Shown here: piece by piece, positions 14,119 through 22,016 of the stretch
Numbering within the stretch: position 1 is the stretch's first letter
Layout of the letters: each line of letters begins with the position of its first letter
From: Micromonospora sp. ATCC 39149
Lineage (GTDB): Bacteria > Actinomycetota > Actinomycetes > Mycobacteriales > Micromonosporaceae
DNA length: 38,896 nt
Reading direction: 5' to 3'
Assembly: GCF_000158815.1 (NCBI RefSeq)
Contig: NZ_GG657738.1
Span: 2,873,232 to 2,912,127 of the forward strand
Notes under the pieces: generated by a model
What the model saw: the letters and a program-made list of their open reading frames with translations, nothing else
The model's database searches: none
Told to the model about the DNA's origin: nothing
Translations under genes and position numbers: made by a program

Positions 14119-16401
14119 GTGGCCGCACCCGACCTGACCCTCGTCGCCAGCCTGCGACCGGCCGCGCTGGACGGCCGGCGCGGCGTGGTCCGGCTGCACC
14201 CGGAGGTGCTGACGGCGCTGGCGCTGCGGCCCGGCGACCCGGTGCGGCTCGCCGGCCGCCGGGTGACCGCCGGAATCGTCGCGCCGGCCGGGCCGGCCGC
14301 GAGCACGGCGCTGCTCTACGCCGACGACCTACTGCTGGGCAACCTGGGGGTACGCGATGGCGGGCAGGTGACGGTGAGCCGGGCGCCGGTGATCCCGGCC
14401 CGCCGGGTGACCCTGACCGGGCCGGTCCAGGTCACCGCCGCGGTCTCCCCGGAGATGCTCCGCCTCGCGCTGCTCGGCAAAGTGGTCACCGCCGGGGACG
14501 ACGTCTCCCTGCTGCCGCAGGACGTGCTGCCGGACGCCTCGGTGCGCGCCCTCGTTGCGGCGGCCCGGCACAGTCTGTCCACCACCGTCGGGTACGCCTG
14601 GACGAGCACCCTGCTCACCGTGGCCGCCGCCGAGCCGGACGTCGCCGCACTGGTCACCATGGACACCGTGGTCGGCTGGGAGCACGGGCCGGTCACCCGC
14701 GCCGCCGGCTCGGCCGGCCCCACCCGCGCCGCCGGCTCCGCCGGCCCCACCCGCGCCGCCGGCTCCGCCCCCGCGACCGACGCCGCCGTGCGCGGCGGGG
14801 GCGACGCGGCCCACGAGAGCGCCGGGCCGGACGCCGCGCCCGCCGTGGACGAGCTGCCGGGGCTGCGGGCGCAGGCCGAGGAGCTGACCGAGCTGCTCGA
14901 CCTCGGGTTCCACCACCGGGAGGTGTTGGGCCGGCTGGGCACCACGGTGTCGCTCGGGGTGCTGGTCGCCGGGCCGGCCGGGTCGGGCAAGTCCGCCCTG
15001 GTCCGGGCGGTCGCCGCCAGGGTGGGCGCGCGAGTCCGCCCGCTCTGGGCGCCCGAGCTGGCCGCGCTCACCAACGACGCGGCGGCGCGGCGGCTGCGGG
15101 CCGCCGCCGACGATGTACGCGGGAACGGCCCCGCGGTGCTGCTGGTCACCGATGTGGAGGCACTCGCCCCGGCCGACGACGCCGGCCCGGTGTCCACGGT
15201 GTTCCGCCAGGTGCTCGCCGAGACCGTCCGGGCCGGGGTGGCCGTCGTCTGCACGACCAGCCGCCCCGAGGCGGTCGATCCCGGGCTGCGCGCCCCGGAC
15301 CTGCTGTCGCTGCGGATCACCGTGCCACTGCCCGATCAGGCGCTGCGCCGGGAGCAGCTGACCGTGCTGACCCGGCAGGTGCCGCTGGCAGAGGACGTCC
15401 GGCTGGACGAGGTCGCCGGACGTACCCCCGGATTCGTCGCCGCCGACCTGGCGGCACTGGTCCGGGAGGCCGGGGTGCGGGCGGCGCTGCGGCAGAAGTC
15501 GGCCGACGCGCCGACGGTGGCGATGGGCGACTTCACCGCCGCCCTGGAGGTGGTCCGGCCGACGACGATGGCCGCGTCCACCCTGGAGCTGGCGGACGTC
15601 ACCCTCGACGACGTCGGGGACATGGTCGAGGTGAAACAGACGCTGACCGAGTCGGTGCTGTGGCCGCTGACCTACCCGGACACCTTCGCCCGGCTGGGCG
15701 TGCAGCCGCCGCGCGGGGTGCTGCTCTACGGGCCGCCCGGCTGCGGCAAGACGTACCTGGTGACCGCGCTGGCCGGGTCGGGGCGGGCCAACGTGCTCTC
15801 GGTGAAGGGCGCGGAGCTGCTGTCGAAGTGGGTCGGCGAGAGCGAACGGGCGGTCCGGGAGCTGTTCCGTCGCGCCCGGGAGGCCGCCCCGACGCTGATC
15901 TTCCTCGACGAGGTGGACGCGCTCGCCCCGGTACGCGGCCAGGCCAGCGACGGGGGCACCACCGACCGGGTGGTCGCCGCCCTGCTCACCGAGCTGGACG
16001 GGGTGGAGTCGCTGCGCAACGTGGTGGTGGTCGGCGCGACCAACCGGCCGGACCTGGTGGACCCGGCGCTGCTGCGTCCCGGCCGGCTGGAACGGCTGGT
16101 GTACGTGCCGCCGCCGGACGGGGTGGCACGCGCCGAGATCCTGCGCGCCGCCGCCCGCAACGTCCCGTTCGCCGACGACGTCGACATCGCCGCGCTGGGT
16201 GACGGGCTGGACGGCTTCTCGGCGGCGGACTGCGCGGCGCTGGTACGGGAGGCGGCGCTCGCCGCGATGCGCGAGTCGCTGACCGCGTCGACGGTCACGG
16301 CGGGGCACGTCGAGGCGGCGAGGCGGCGGGTCGGCCCGTCTCTCGACCCGGCCCAGGTCGCCTGGCTGGCCGCGTACGCGGAGGCCCGCACCACACGCTG
16401 A
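14119..16401 (+). CDS. Cdc48/p97-like AAA+ ATPase
   Basis: A 760-residue protein with the Cdc48 layout: N-terminal substrate/cofactor domain (1-185, including LHPEVLTALALRPGDPVRL), linker, D1 AAA+ ring (about 250-485) and D2 ring (about 505-755). D2 is canonical: GPPGCGKT near 537, LIFLDEVDAL, GATNRPD sensor 1 and RPGRLER arginine fingers. D1 keeps Walker A GPAGSGKS (near 285) but its Walker B is TDVEAL rather than DE, sensor 1 is CTTSRPE and the arginine finger region is altered, so D1 probably binds but poorly hydrolyses nucleotide. It matches the actinobacterial Cdc48-like protein reported as a proteasome-interacting unfoldase (Cpa). Proteasome genes are not in the window. The linker contains a 27-bp tandem repeat. 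The GTG start is leaderless. Confidence 0.9.
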   Translation: MAAPDLTLVASLRPAALDGRRGVVRLHPEVLTALALRPGDPVRLAGRRVTAGIVAPAGPAASTALLYADDLLLGNLGVRDGGQVTVSRAPVIPARRVTLTGPVQVTAAVSPEMLRLALLGKVVTAGDDVSLLPQDVLPDASVRALVAAARHSLSTTVGYAWTSTLLTVAAAEPDVAALVTMDTVVGWEHGPVTRAAGSAGPTRAAGSAGPTRAAGSAPATDAAVRGGGDAAHESAGPDAAPAVDELPGLRAQAEELTELLDLGFHHREVLGRLGTTVSLGVLVAGPAGSGKSALVRAVAARVGARVRPLWAPELAALTNDAAARRLRAAADDVRGNGPAVLLVTDVEALAPADDAGPVSTVFRQVLAETVRAGVAVVCTTSRPEAVDPGLRAPDLLSLRITVPLPDQALRREQLTVLTRQVPLAEDVRLDEVAGRTPGFVAADLAALVREAGVRAALRQKSADAPTVAMGDFTAALEVVRPTTMAASTLELADVTLDDVGDMVEVKQTLTESVLWPLTYPDTFARLGVQPPRGVLLYGPPGCGKTYLVTALAGSGRANVLSVKGAELLSKWVGESERAVRELFRRAREAAPTLIFLDEVDALAPVRGQASDGGTTDRVVAALLTELDGVESLRNVVVVGATNRPDLVDPALLRPGRLERLVYVPPPDGVARAEILRAAARNVPFADDVDIAALGDGLDGFSAADCAALVREAALAAMRESLTASTVTAGHVEAARRRVGPSLDPAQVAWLAAYAEARTTR
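14694..14768 (+). repeat. 27-bp tandem repeat in the Cdc48-like gene
   Basis: Two full 27-bp units (14694-14720 and 14721-14747, one base different) and a 21-bp partial third. They encode repeated TRAAGSAGP in the linker between the N domain and D1, so copy number would change linker length without affecting the reading frame. Confidence 0.9.
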
Positions 16402-16442
16402 GGCCACGCCACACGCTGCAGGCCACGCCACACGCTGAGGCC
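16391..16442. repeat. 18-19-bp tandem repeat over a stop codon
   Basis: CCACACGCTGAGGCCACG (16391-16408), the same with one inserted base (16409-16427), and a partial third unit (16428-16442). The first unit contains the TGA stop of the Cdc48-like gene, so the repeat arose by duplication of the gene's 3' end. It lies between convergent genes. Confidence 0.85.
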
Positions 16443-16476
16443 GGCGGCAGGCGCTACGGAAGCGGTGCCGGCCGCC

Positions 16477-16986
16477 TCAGAGGGCGGGCGGGATGGCGTC
16501 GAGGGAGATCTCGGCGCGCACCGCCTCGCCGTCCTCGATCAGCTTCGCGCCGCACCTGCGGAGCACGGACACGGCACCGGCGTTGTCCCGGGTGGTCTCC
16601 GCCACCACCGTGTGCATCCCGGCCGCCGCCGCGAGGTCGAGCAGTTCGCGCAGGGCCGCCGCGCCCACGCCCTGCCCCCGGGCGGAGCGGCCGAGCCAGA
16701 TTCCCGTCTCCACCGTCCCGGGCTCGGTGCGGCGGGTCATCCGGATCATGCCCAGCACCTCGCCGCCGACGACGATCGCGTACATCGCGGTGCGGGTCGG
16801 GCCGTCGAGGCCCGCCATGCCGGTCCGGTAGTAGTCCCGGAACGCCTCCCGCCGGGCGTGCGACCACCCGGCCGGCGCGTCGACCGGAGGCATCACGTCG
16901 TCCGGCTCGGCTTCGGCGACGGCCACCGAGAGCAGCGGCTCCAGGTTCCGCTCGTTCACCGGCTCCAACCGGAACGTTCCCGTCAC
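16477..16986 (-). CDS. GNAT family N-acetyltransferase
   Basis: The 169-residue product has the complete GNAT fold: strand 1 FRLEPVNERNLEPL, the acetyl-CoA pyrophosphate loop RSARGQGVGAAAL (about residues 110-122) and the C-terminal motif B region ETTRDNAGAVSVLRRCGA. It resembles RimJ/RimL-type protein or small-molecule acetyltransferases; the acceptor cannot be named. The GTG at 16986 is chosen because the domain starts directly after it. CAGACT lies 7 nt upstream and there is no ribosome site, so it may be leaderless. Frames extending upstream overlap the PP2C-like gene in another frame and are shadows. Confidence 0.88.
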   Translation of the reverse strand: MTGTFRLEPVNERNLEPLLSVAVAEAEPDDVMPPVDAPAGWSHARREAFRDYYRTGMAGLDGPTRTAMYAIVVGGEVLGMIRMTRRTEPGTVETGIWLGRSARGQGVGAAALRELLDLAAAAGMHTVVAETTRDNAGAVSVLRRCGAKLIEDGEAVRAEISLDAIPPAL

Positions 16987-17111
16987 GTGCCGAAGTCTGC
17001 CGCCCCGCACCCGCCCGAGTCCACCCTTTACCTCTCCTCCACCGGTCCGACAGCAGGTACGAGCCGGTCGGACGGCGGACGGCGGACGGCCGGGACGGCC
17101 GGTCATCCGGG

Positions 17112-18113
17112 TCAGCCGGGACCGAACTCGCACAGGACGACCGAGGCGTCGTCGGTGGCCTTGTGCCGGCGCAGCCGGTCCGGCTGGTCGCGCTCGGCGG
17201 CGCGGACTCGGTCGATCAGCACGGCCGGCCCCTCGGCGGTGACCAGGTCCAGCATCCCCGCCCAATCCAGCAGCCCGAACTGCTCGACGGCGCAGGAGGC
17301 GCCGTCGGTGAGCAGGGCCGCCCGGCGCAGCCCACCCGGACCGCGCAGCGACTCGGTGCCCGTGACCGCGTGATACGCGGCATCGGGGTTGGCGGCGGCG
17401 ACCCAGTAGCCATGGGTGCGGTTCATCCGCTCCCGCTGCAGCCCGACGGCCCGCCGGAACCGGGTGACCGGGTCGTCGTCGCCGGCCGGGGCGGGGCCCC
17501 CACCCGGGGGGACTCGGCGGTCCCCGGACAGGGCGGACGCCGTCCGGCGCAGGTCGGCGACCGCGTTCTCCAGCCGGTCGTCGGTGACCGCGCGCACCCG
17601 GCCGCCGACGTCGAGCACCAGCGGGCTGTCGCAGAGCACGAGCCAGTCCACCTCCTCGCCGCTCGACCGCAGCAGGCAGGCGGTGGACGAGGGCGTGCCG
17701 GGGTGGTCGAGGTCGCAGTCGCCGCCGTGGTCCGCCCGTACCGCCAGGATCGCCGCCGCGAGGGTGCTCATCAGGGTGGCCGCGGGCCGGGCGGCGGCGG
17801 CCAGCCCGATCCGGGCGGCGAGGTGCCGGACGTACCAGGCGGGCCCGTGCACGCAGCCGGTGGCGAAGCCCTCCGGCACGGTCGCGCCGTCCAGCACCCC
17901 GACCAGGGGACCGAACCGGAAGACCAGGTCCTCGTTGACGGCCCGGCCGGGTGCCGGCGCGGACGCCGACCGTACCCGCATCGTCGGCCCCGTCGACCCG
18001 GCGCGGGTGCCCGGCGCGGCCGCCGCCTCCGCCGGGGTGGTCGCCTGTCCGGTCGTCACGGTCCGTCCGGGTCGAGCGTCCCCGGCCGGTACGCCCCCGT
18101 GCGTTGCCGCCAT
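17112..18113 (-). CDS. PP2C-like protein phosphatase
   Basis: A 333-residue protein. The first 45 residues are a disordered Ala/Gly/Pro leader, then a PP2C-type domain: NEDLVF and LDGAT supply the first metal ligands, TACLLR and WLVLCDSPLVL the central strands, LLTDGAS the third and TDDASVVLCEF the fourth. All four acidic ligands of the PP2C metal centre appear present, so it should be an active Mg/Mn-dependent phosphatase of phosphoserine/threonine. There is no membrane segment. GGAGGG lies 8 nt before the ATG. It may oppose Ser/Thr kinases such as that at 34.6-36.2 kb, but there is no operon link. A start nearer MRVRSASAP is also possible. Confidence 0.82.
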   Translation of the reverse strand: MAATHGGVPAGDARPGRTVTTGQATTPAEAAAAPGTRAGSTGPTMRVRSASAPAPGRAVNEDLVFRFGPLVGVLDGATVPEGFATGCVHGPAWYVRHLAARIGLAAAARPAATLMSTLAAAILAVRADHGGDCDLDHPGTPSSTACLLRSSGEEVDWLVLCDSPLVLDVGGRVRAVTDDRLENAVADLRRTASALSGDRRVPPGGGPAPAGDDDPVTRFRRAVGLQRERMNRTHGYWVAAANPDAAYHAVTGTESLRGPGGLRRAALLTDGASCAVEQFGLLDWAGMLDLVTAEGPAVLIDRVRAAERDQPDRLRRHKATDDASVVLCEFGPG

Positions 18114-18245
18114 GCTCCGCTCCCTCCGCCGGTGCCCGCCTACCCCGCCAGGCGGGCCGCATGCCCGATCTCGCGCCGTGACCGGGATTCACCCGAGCGG
18201 GTACCGCGGGACCGGGTACAGCGGCACGGGGTCGATTGTGCCGGG

Positions 18246-18728
18246 TCAGCGCCGCCGGTTACGGGCCCGGGAGGAGCGCAACCGGCGCAGCCGGCCGACG
18301 AGCACCGGCTCGGCGGCCAGCGCGGCCGGATTGTCCAGCAGACCGTTGAGCAGTTGGTAGTAACGCGTCGCGGAGAGGCCGAAGGCGTCCCGGATCGCCT
18401 GTTCCTTGGCCCCCGCGTGCCGCCACCACTGCTGCTCGAAGGCGAGGACGCGCAACTCCCGCTCGGTGAGGCCGGGGGCGGCGGCGACCGGCCCGGTGGC
18501 CTCGGGCCTGGCGTCCTCGCGCGCTGCGGCGTCACTCCCGGCGGCCTCGGACCCGGTGGGGGTGCGCGCGGCGGGCTCCGGCGCGGTGGGGGTGGGGGTG
18601 GCGGACTCCGGGGCGGAGCGGGGCGGAGGGACGGCAACGCCCTCCCGGGTGCCCGTGGCCTCCCGGCCACCGGGGTGCCCCGGCTCGGGCCGGTCGGTGG
18701 CGGCCGGGGCGGCGTCGGCAGGCGGCAT
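18246..18728 (-). CDS. DUF3263 protein
   Basis: A 160-residue protein. The first 90 residues are low-complexity Pro/Thr/Ala. The C-terminal part (about 92-155) is the DUF3263 domain: LTERELRVLAFEQQWW, AGAKEQAIRDAFGLSATRYY, then QLLNGLLDNPAAL and a basic tail RLRRLRSSRARNRRR. The central helices read as a helix-turn-helix (Q-A-I-R-D-A-F-G-L-S-A-T-R-Y-Y), so DNA binding is plausible though unproven. The ATG at 18728 is preferred over a longer frame because GAGGA precedes it at normal spacing. It lies upstream of the PP2C-like gene on the same strand with a 132-bp gap. Confidence 0.85.
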   Translation of the reverse strand: MPPADAAPAATDRPEPGHPGGREATGTREGVAVPPPRSAPESATPTPTAPEPAARTPTGSEAAGSDAAAREDARPEATGPVAAAPGLTERELRVLAFEQQWWRHAGAKEQAIRDAFGLSATRYYQLLNGLLDNPAALAAEPVLVGRLRRLRSSRARNRRR

Positions 18729-18854
18729 GGCGGTCCTCACGCGGGCGTGCGAAGGGCCGGCGAGGGCCCGCCGACCCGGGATCCCCAGCCTAACCAGGGC
18801 GGACCCGGACCGCATCGGACGTGCGGTGCGGTCCGGGCCACCCGGTGCCACTGC

Positions 18855-19877
18855 TCAGGCGACGTCCCGCTGGCGCATGCTGACCAGCGCAGCGCCGAGG
18901 ACGGCCACCAGCGCGACGAAGAACAGGATCGACGCGTGCTGCCAGGTCAGGTCGAAGGTGTCCGGCTTGCACTCGCCGAAGTGGGAGGAGGTGTTGCAGG
19001 AGTCCCAGTCCTCCAGGGTGACCTTCTTCGTCATCCACGCGAGCCCGTACGTCGGCAGCAGCCACGCCTCGACGAAGCGTGCCCCGGCCATCGACATCAC
19101 GATGCCCAGGCCGAACTGGCCGACCACGACGGCACCGATCGCCCCGCCGAGGGCCATCGCGGTGTGCCGGCCCAGCGAGGCCAGCGCGAACCCGAGGGTC
19201 GCGGCGACCACGACCAGCACCAGCCCGCGCAACCCGGTCAGCGCGAACGACTGCCACACCCCGGACGTCATCTTCTCGGTGGTGCCGCGCAGCGTACCGA
19301 CGGTCCAGAACCCCGCGGTCCACACCGCCGCGGCGGCCAGGGTCACGCCGACGAGCCCGGTCAGCAGCGCCGCCAGCTTGGTCAGCAGCACGGTGAGCCG
19401 CTGGGGCCGCCAGAGCAGCAGGTTCGTCATCCCGCCGGAGCTCCACTCGGCGCCGACGAAGGAGGCACCGATCACGAACCCGATCAGCGCCAGGATCGCG
19501 GTGAAGGTGACGATCATCTCCTCGAAGCTCGCGCGGAAGTCGAACGTCGACGGCAGGAACCACTGCGCCTCGATGCTCTCCGGCGGCGGCGGGGTGATCA
19601 TCTCGCAGTCCGGCGGGTACCGGCCGTCCTGCTGGTCCTGACCGGATGCCTTGGCCTGCTCACAGGACTTGCGCTCCGCCTCGGCCCAGCGCACCTGCTG
19701 CTGGTACTCCTGCTCGGCCTTCTGCTGGGCGGCGGCCAGCTGGTCGGGGCCGATCTTCTGATTGGTGAAGAAGACCCCGACGAGGACGGCCCCGAGCACC
19801 AGCAGGCCGAGCAACGTCGCCCAGCGGGCGAAGCGCCGCTTGCCCAGCCGGCGCAGCTCCGTGCGATAGAGGCTCAT
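18855..19877 (-). CDS. ABC-2 type transporter permease
   Basis: A 340-residue membrane protein: a helix at about 22-42, then a roughly 90-residue extracytoplasmic loop rich in Gln/Glu (coiled-coil-like AAAQQKAEQEYQQQV) with two cysteines, then five further helices (about 120-140, 160-185, 205-230, 235-260 and 315-335). A second loop near the C-terminus carries two more cysteines (CNTSSHFGEC). The large first loop is common in ABC-2 proteins of the NatB/YhgE-like type. The ATG overlaps the stop of the ATPase gene as ATGA, and GGAGG lies 10 nt upstream. It forms an exporter with the protein encoded just upstream; the substrate is unknown. Confidence 0.88.
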   Translation of the reverse strand: MSLYRTELRRLGKRRFARWATLLGLLVLGAVLVGVFFTNQKIGPDQLAAAQQKAEQEYQQQVRWAEAERKSCEQAKASGQDQQDGRYPPDCEMITPPPPESIEAQWFLPSTFDFRASFEEMIVTFTAILALIGFVIGASFVGAEWSSGGMTNLLLWRPQRLTVLLTKLAALLTGLVGVTLAAAAVWTAGFWTVGTLRGTTEKMTSGVWQSFALTGLRGLVLVVVAATLGFALASLGRHTAMALGGAIGAVVVGQFGLGIVMSMAGARFVEAWLLPTYGLAWMTKKVTLEDWDSCNTSSHFGECKPDTFDLTWQHASILFFVALVAVLGAALVSMRQRDVA

Positions 19878-20884
19878 GCGCCCCAACCTCCTCCGGCGAC
19901 GCCGGGCTGACCCGCGTCACCGACCTTCGTGGACTGGTCGACCTGGCGGTGCTGCCCCGGGACGGGGGCGGTCGCGGTCAGCTCCAGGAAGACGCTCTCC
20001 AGGTCGACCGTGACGGGGGCCAGCTCGCTGACGTACAGGCCCTGGCCGGCGAGGATCCGGCTCACCTGGGCCGGCTTCTCGACGCCGGTGAGCATCAGGT
20101 GGTCGTGGTGGGCGGTCACCGCCACGCCCGCCCGGCTGAGCGCGTCGGCCGCCGCCGGGAGGTCGGAGACCGCCTCCAGCCGGACCCGCACGGCCCCGCC
20201 GGAGTGCTCGGCGAGCACCTGGTCGACCGGGCCGAAGGCGACCCGGCGACCGAGCGAGATGATGGTGACCGAGTCGCAGATGAGCTGGATCTCGCCGAGG
20301 ATGTGGCTGGAGAGCAGCACGGTCATCCCGGAGGCGGCCAGGTCCCGGGTCAGCGTGCGCATCTCCCGGATGCCACCGGGGTCGAGGCCGTTGGCGGGCT
20401 CGTCGAGGATGAGCAGCTTCGGTTTCTTGAGCAGCGCGGAGGCGACCGCGAGCCGCTGCTTCATGCCGAGCGAGTACGTCTTGACCCGCTCGCCGGCCCT
20501 GTCGCGCAGGCCGACCAACTCCAGCACCTCGTCAACCCGGGTCTGCGGCACCTCGCCCGCCCCGGCCAGCAGCGACAGGGTGTCACGCGCGGTGAAGTGC
20601 GGGAAGAACTGCGGGCTTTCGACGATCGCGCCGACCTGATTGACCACGGCGGGCAGGGCGGCGGGCACCTCCTGCCCGAGGATGGCCATCCGGCCGCCGT
20701 TGGGCCGGATCAGCCCGAGCAGCGTACGCAGGGTGGTGGTCTTGCCCGATCCGTTGGGACCGAGGAAGCCGTGCACCTGCCCCTGCTCGACCAGCATGTC
20801 GAAGCCGTCGAGGGCGTGTCGAACCCCCCGACGGCGACTCTTGTACGTCTTGCGTAGACCTTCTATTTCCAGGACAGCCGACAA
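19874..20884 (-). CDS. ABC transporter ATP-binding protein
   Basis: A 336-residue ATPase of the DrrA/CcmA exporter type. Walker A GPNGSGKTT is near residue 44, Q-loop near QVGAIVESPQFFPHF, signature SLGMKQR, Walker B LLILDEP followed by GLDPGG, and the switch histidine in SSHIL. The last 90 residues are the C-terminal extension typical of DrrA-like proteins. I choose the TTG at 20884 because GGGGGAGG ends 6 nt upstream. The ATG at 20926 lies inside the predicted -10 (TATGGT, 20927-20922) and so would not be in the message. The gene is coupled to the permease gene by ATGA. Repeated TGCATACC sites in the promoter point to a dedicated regulator. Confidence 0.9.
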   Translation of the reverse strand: MSAVLEIEGLRKTYKSRRRGVRHALDGFDMLVEQGQVHGFLGPNGSGKTTTLRTLLGLIRPNGGRMAILGQEVPAALPAVVNQVGAIVESPQFFPHFTARDTLSLLAGAGEVPQTRVDEVLELVGLRDRAGERVKTYSLGMKQRLAVASALLKKPKLLILDEPANGLDPGGIREMRTLTRDLAASGMTVLLSSHILGEIQLICDSVTIISLGRRVAFGPVDQVLAEHSGGAVRVRLEAVSDLPAAADALSRAGVAVTAHHDHLMLTGVEKPAQVSRILAGQGLYVSELAPVTVDLESVFLELTATAPVPGQHRQVDQSTKVGDAGQPGVAGGGWGA

Positions 20885-20921
20885 GCTGCGCCTCCCCCGA
20901 TGAGTACGGTGAACGACGCAC

Positions 20922-20963
20922 ACCATACGCGGTATGCAGAAGGATGCAATACCGGGTATGCAG
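20922..20963 (-). promoter_or_regulatory. Promoter with TGCATACC repeats for the ABC exporter
   Basis: On the minus strand: -35 TTGCAT (20949-20944), 16-bp spacer, -10 TATGGT (20927-20922). TGCATACC occurs at 20962-20955 and again at 20938-20931, flanking GGTATTGCA (20953-20945), an inverted version with one extra base. The repeats cover the -35 and the spacer, as expected for a repressor operator. The binding protein is unknown. Confidence 0.6.
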
Positions 20964-20981
20964 TCGGGCGCGTCACGCTGC

Positions 20982-21035
20982 GTGAGGGGGCCCCTTCTCC
21001 ACCAGAGGCGTCAACAGGGGGCCCCTCCTTGCACC
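20982..21035 (+). repeat. Two-palindrome interspersed repeat, copy 2
   Basis: GTGAGGGGGCCCCTTCTC, then CACCAGAGGCGTCAA, then CAGGGGGCCCCTCCTTG. The first palindrome is damaged compared with the other copies and the central GTTAAC has become GTCAAC. It directly abuts the stop codon of the DeoR gene, lying between it and the ABC exporter promoter. Confidence 0.8.
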
Positions 21036-21821
21036 TCAGGCGGTGATGACGTGGACGCCCGCCATGCGGAACGCCTCCACCACCTCCGGGTTCGCGCCCG
21101 AGTCGGTGACCAGGGTTTCCACCCGGTCGACGGGGCAGATCCGGGCGAACGCGTGCCCACCCAGCTTGGACGAGTCCGCGATGATCACCACTCGCTTCGC
21201 CCGCGCCACCATCAGGTTGTTCATCGCCGCCTCCCCCTCGTGGTGGGCGGCAGCGCCGAGCTGCGGGTCGATCGCGTCCACGCCGAGCAGGGCGACATCG
21301 AGGGTGACCTCGCGCAGCAGCGCCCCGCCCAGCGGGCCGACCAGTTCGAACGACTTGGGCCGGACCACGCCGCCGGCCACCACCACCTTCATCCGGGAGC
21401 GGACCAGCAGCTCGTTGGCGATGTTGAGCGCGTTGGTGACGACGGTGAGCTGGGCCCCCTCGGCGCTGGTGTTCAGGTCGGGCCGGACGGCCAGCGCGCG
21501 GGCCACCTCCGTGCTGGTGGTGCCACCGTTGAGGCCGACCACGGTGCCCGGGGAGACCAGCGCGGCGGCGGCGGCCCCGATCCGCTGCTTCTCGGCCGAG
21601 TGCTTGGCGGTCTTGTAACGCAGCGGCAGGTCGTACGAGACGCCGTTGGCGACCGCGCCGCCCCGGGTCCGGATGATCATCTGCTGCTGGGCGAGTTGGT
21701 CGAAGTCGCGCCGGATGGTGGCCTGGGAGACGTCCAGCCGCCCGGCGGCCTCCTCCACGCTCACCCGGCCGCTGTCGGTGAGCATCTCCAGCAGGGCGTT
21801 CCATCGGGCGTACCGGTCCAC
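21036..21821 (-). CDS. DeoR family transcriptional regulator
   Basis: A 261-residue regulator: N-terminal DeoR helix-turn-helix (about residues 5-57, with VSVEEAAGRLDVSQATIRRD and the following RGGAV hinge) and the C-terminal sugar-phosphate sensing domain (about 75-255, with VGLNGGTTS, VVTNALNIA, LLGVDAI and VVIIADSSK). Such proteins are usually repressors released by a phosphosugar. It is transcribed away from the amino-sugar operon starting at 22017, and the intergenic region has inverted and direct GCGC-type repeats (21944-21992), so that operon and its own gene are the likely targets. The GTG start at 21821 has GGAGG 7 nt upstream; longer frames reach back into the intergenic region without coding character. 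Confidence 0.92.
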   Translation of the reverse strand: MDRYARWNALLEMLTDSGRVSVEEAAGRLDVSQATIRRDFDQLAQQQMIIRTRGGAVANGVSYDLPLRYKTAKHSAEKQRIGAAAAALVSPGTVVGLNGGTTSTEVARALAVRPDLNTSAEGAQLTVVTNALNIANELLVRSRMKVVVAGGVVRPKSFELVGPLGGALLREVTLDVALLGVDAIDPQLGAAAHHEGEAAMNNLMVARAKRVVIIADSSKLGGHAFARICPVDRVETLVTDSGANPEVVEAFRMAGVHVITA

Positions 21822-21943
21822 CGCGGGGCCTCCACTGGGCTGCACGAAGGGTGATTGATTGCGTGCACAGTAGTGCGCGAAACTACGCTGGTGCAAAACT
21901 CCGCTCTGCGCGATCGGGGAGCCGGTTGCCAGAGGCGCGCGAC

Positions 21944-21992
21944 TTCGCGCAGAATAACGCGCGAAAGGCGGCCTTATTGCGCCGTATTGCGC
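21944..21992. promoter_or_regulatory. Candidate DeoR operator region
   Basis: TTCGCGC (21944-21950) and GCGCGAA (21959-21965) form a perfect inverted repeat with an 8-bp spacer. Two copies of ATTGCGC follow at 21976 and 21986, exactly 10 bp (one helical turn) apart. Another GCGCGAAA occurs near 21876. The cluster lies between the divergent deoR-like gene and the SIS gene. Confidence 0.55.
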
Positions 21993-22016
21993 ACGACCTC
22001 CTAGTGGGGAGTTCTC

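Noticed and set aside
16391..16442. Short direct repeats as a CRISPR array
   Set aside because: Units are contiguous with no spacers and derive from the end of the neighbouring gene; no cas genes. The same applies to 11391-11465 and 14694-14768.
16477..18192. A 571-codon minus-strand frame ending in the GNAT protein
   Set aside because: Its first part is an out-of-frame shadow of the PP2C-like gene; the GNAT domain begins at the GTG at 16986.
20885..20926. ATG at 20926 as start of the ABC ATPase
   Set aside because: It lies within the predicted -10 TATGGT; the TTG at 20884 has GGGGGAGG at ideal spacing and the family sequence begins there.
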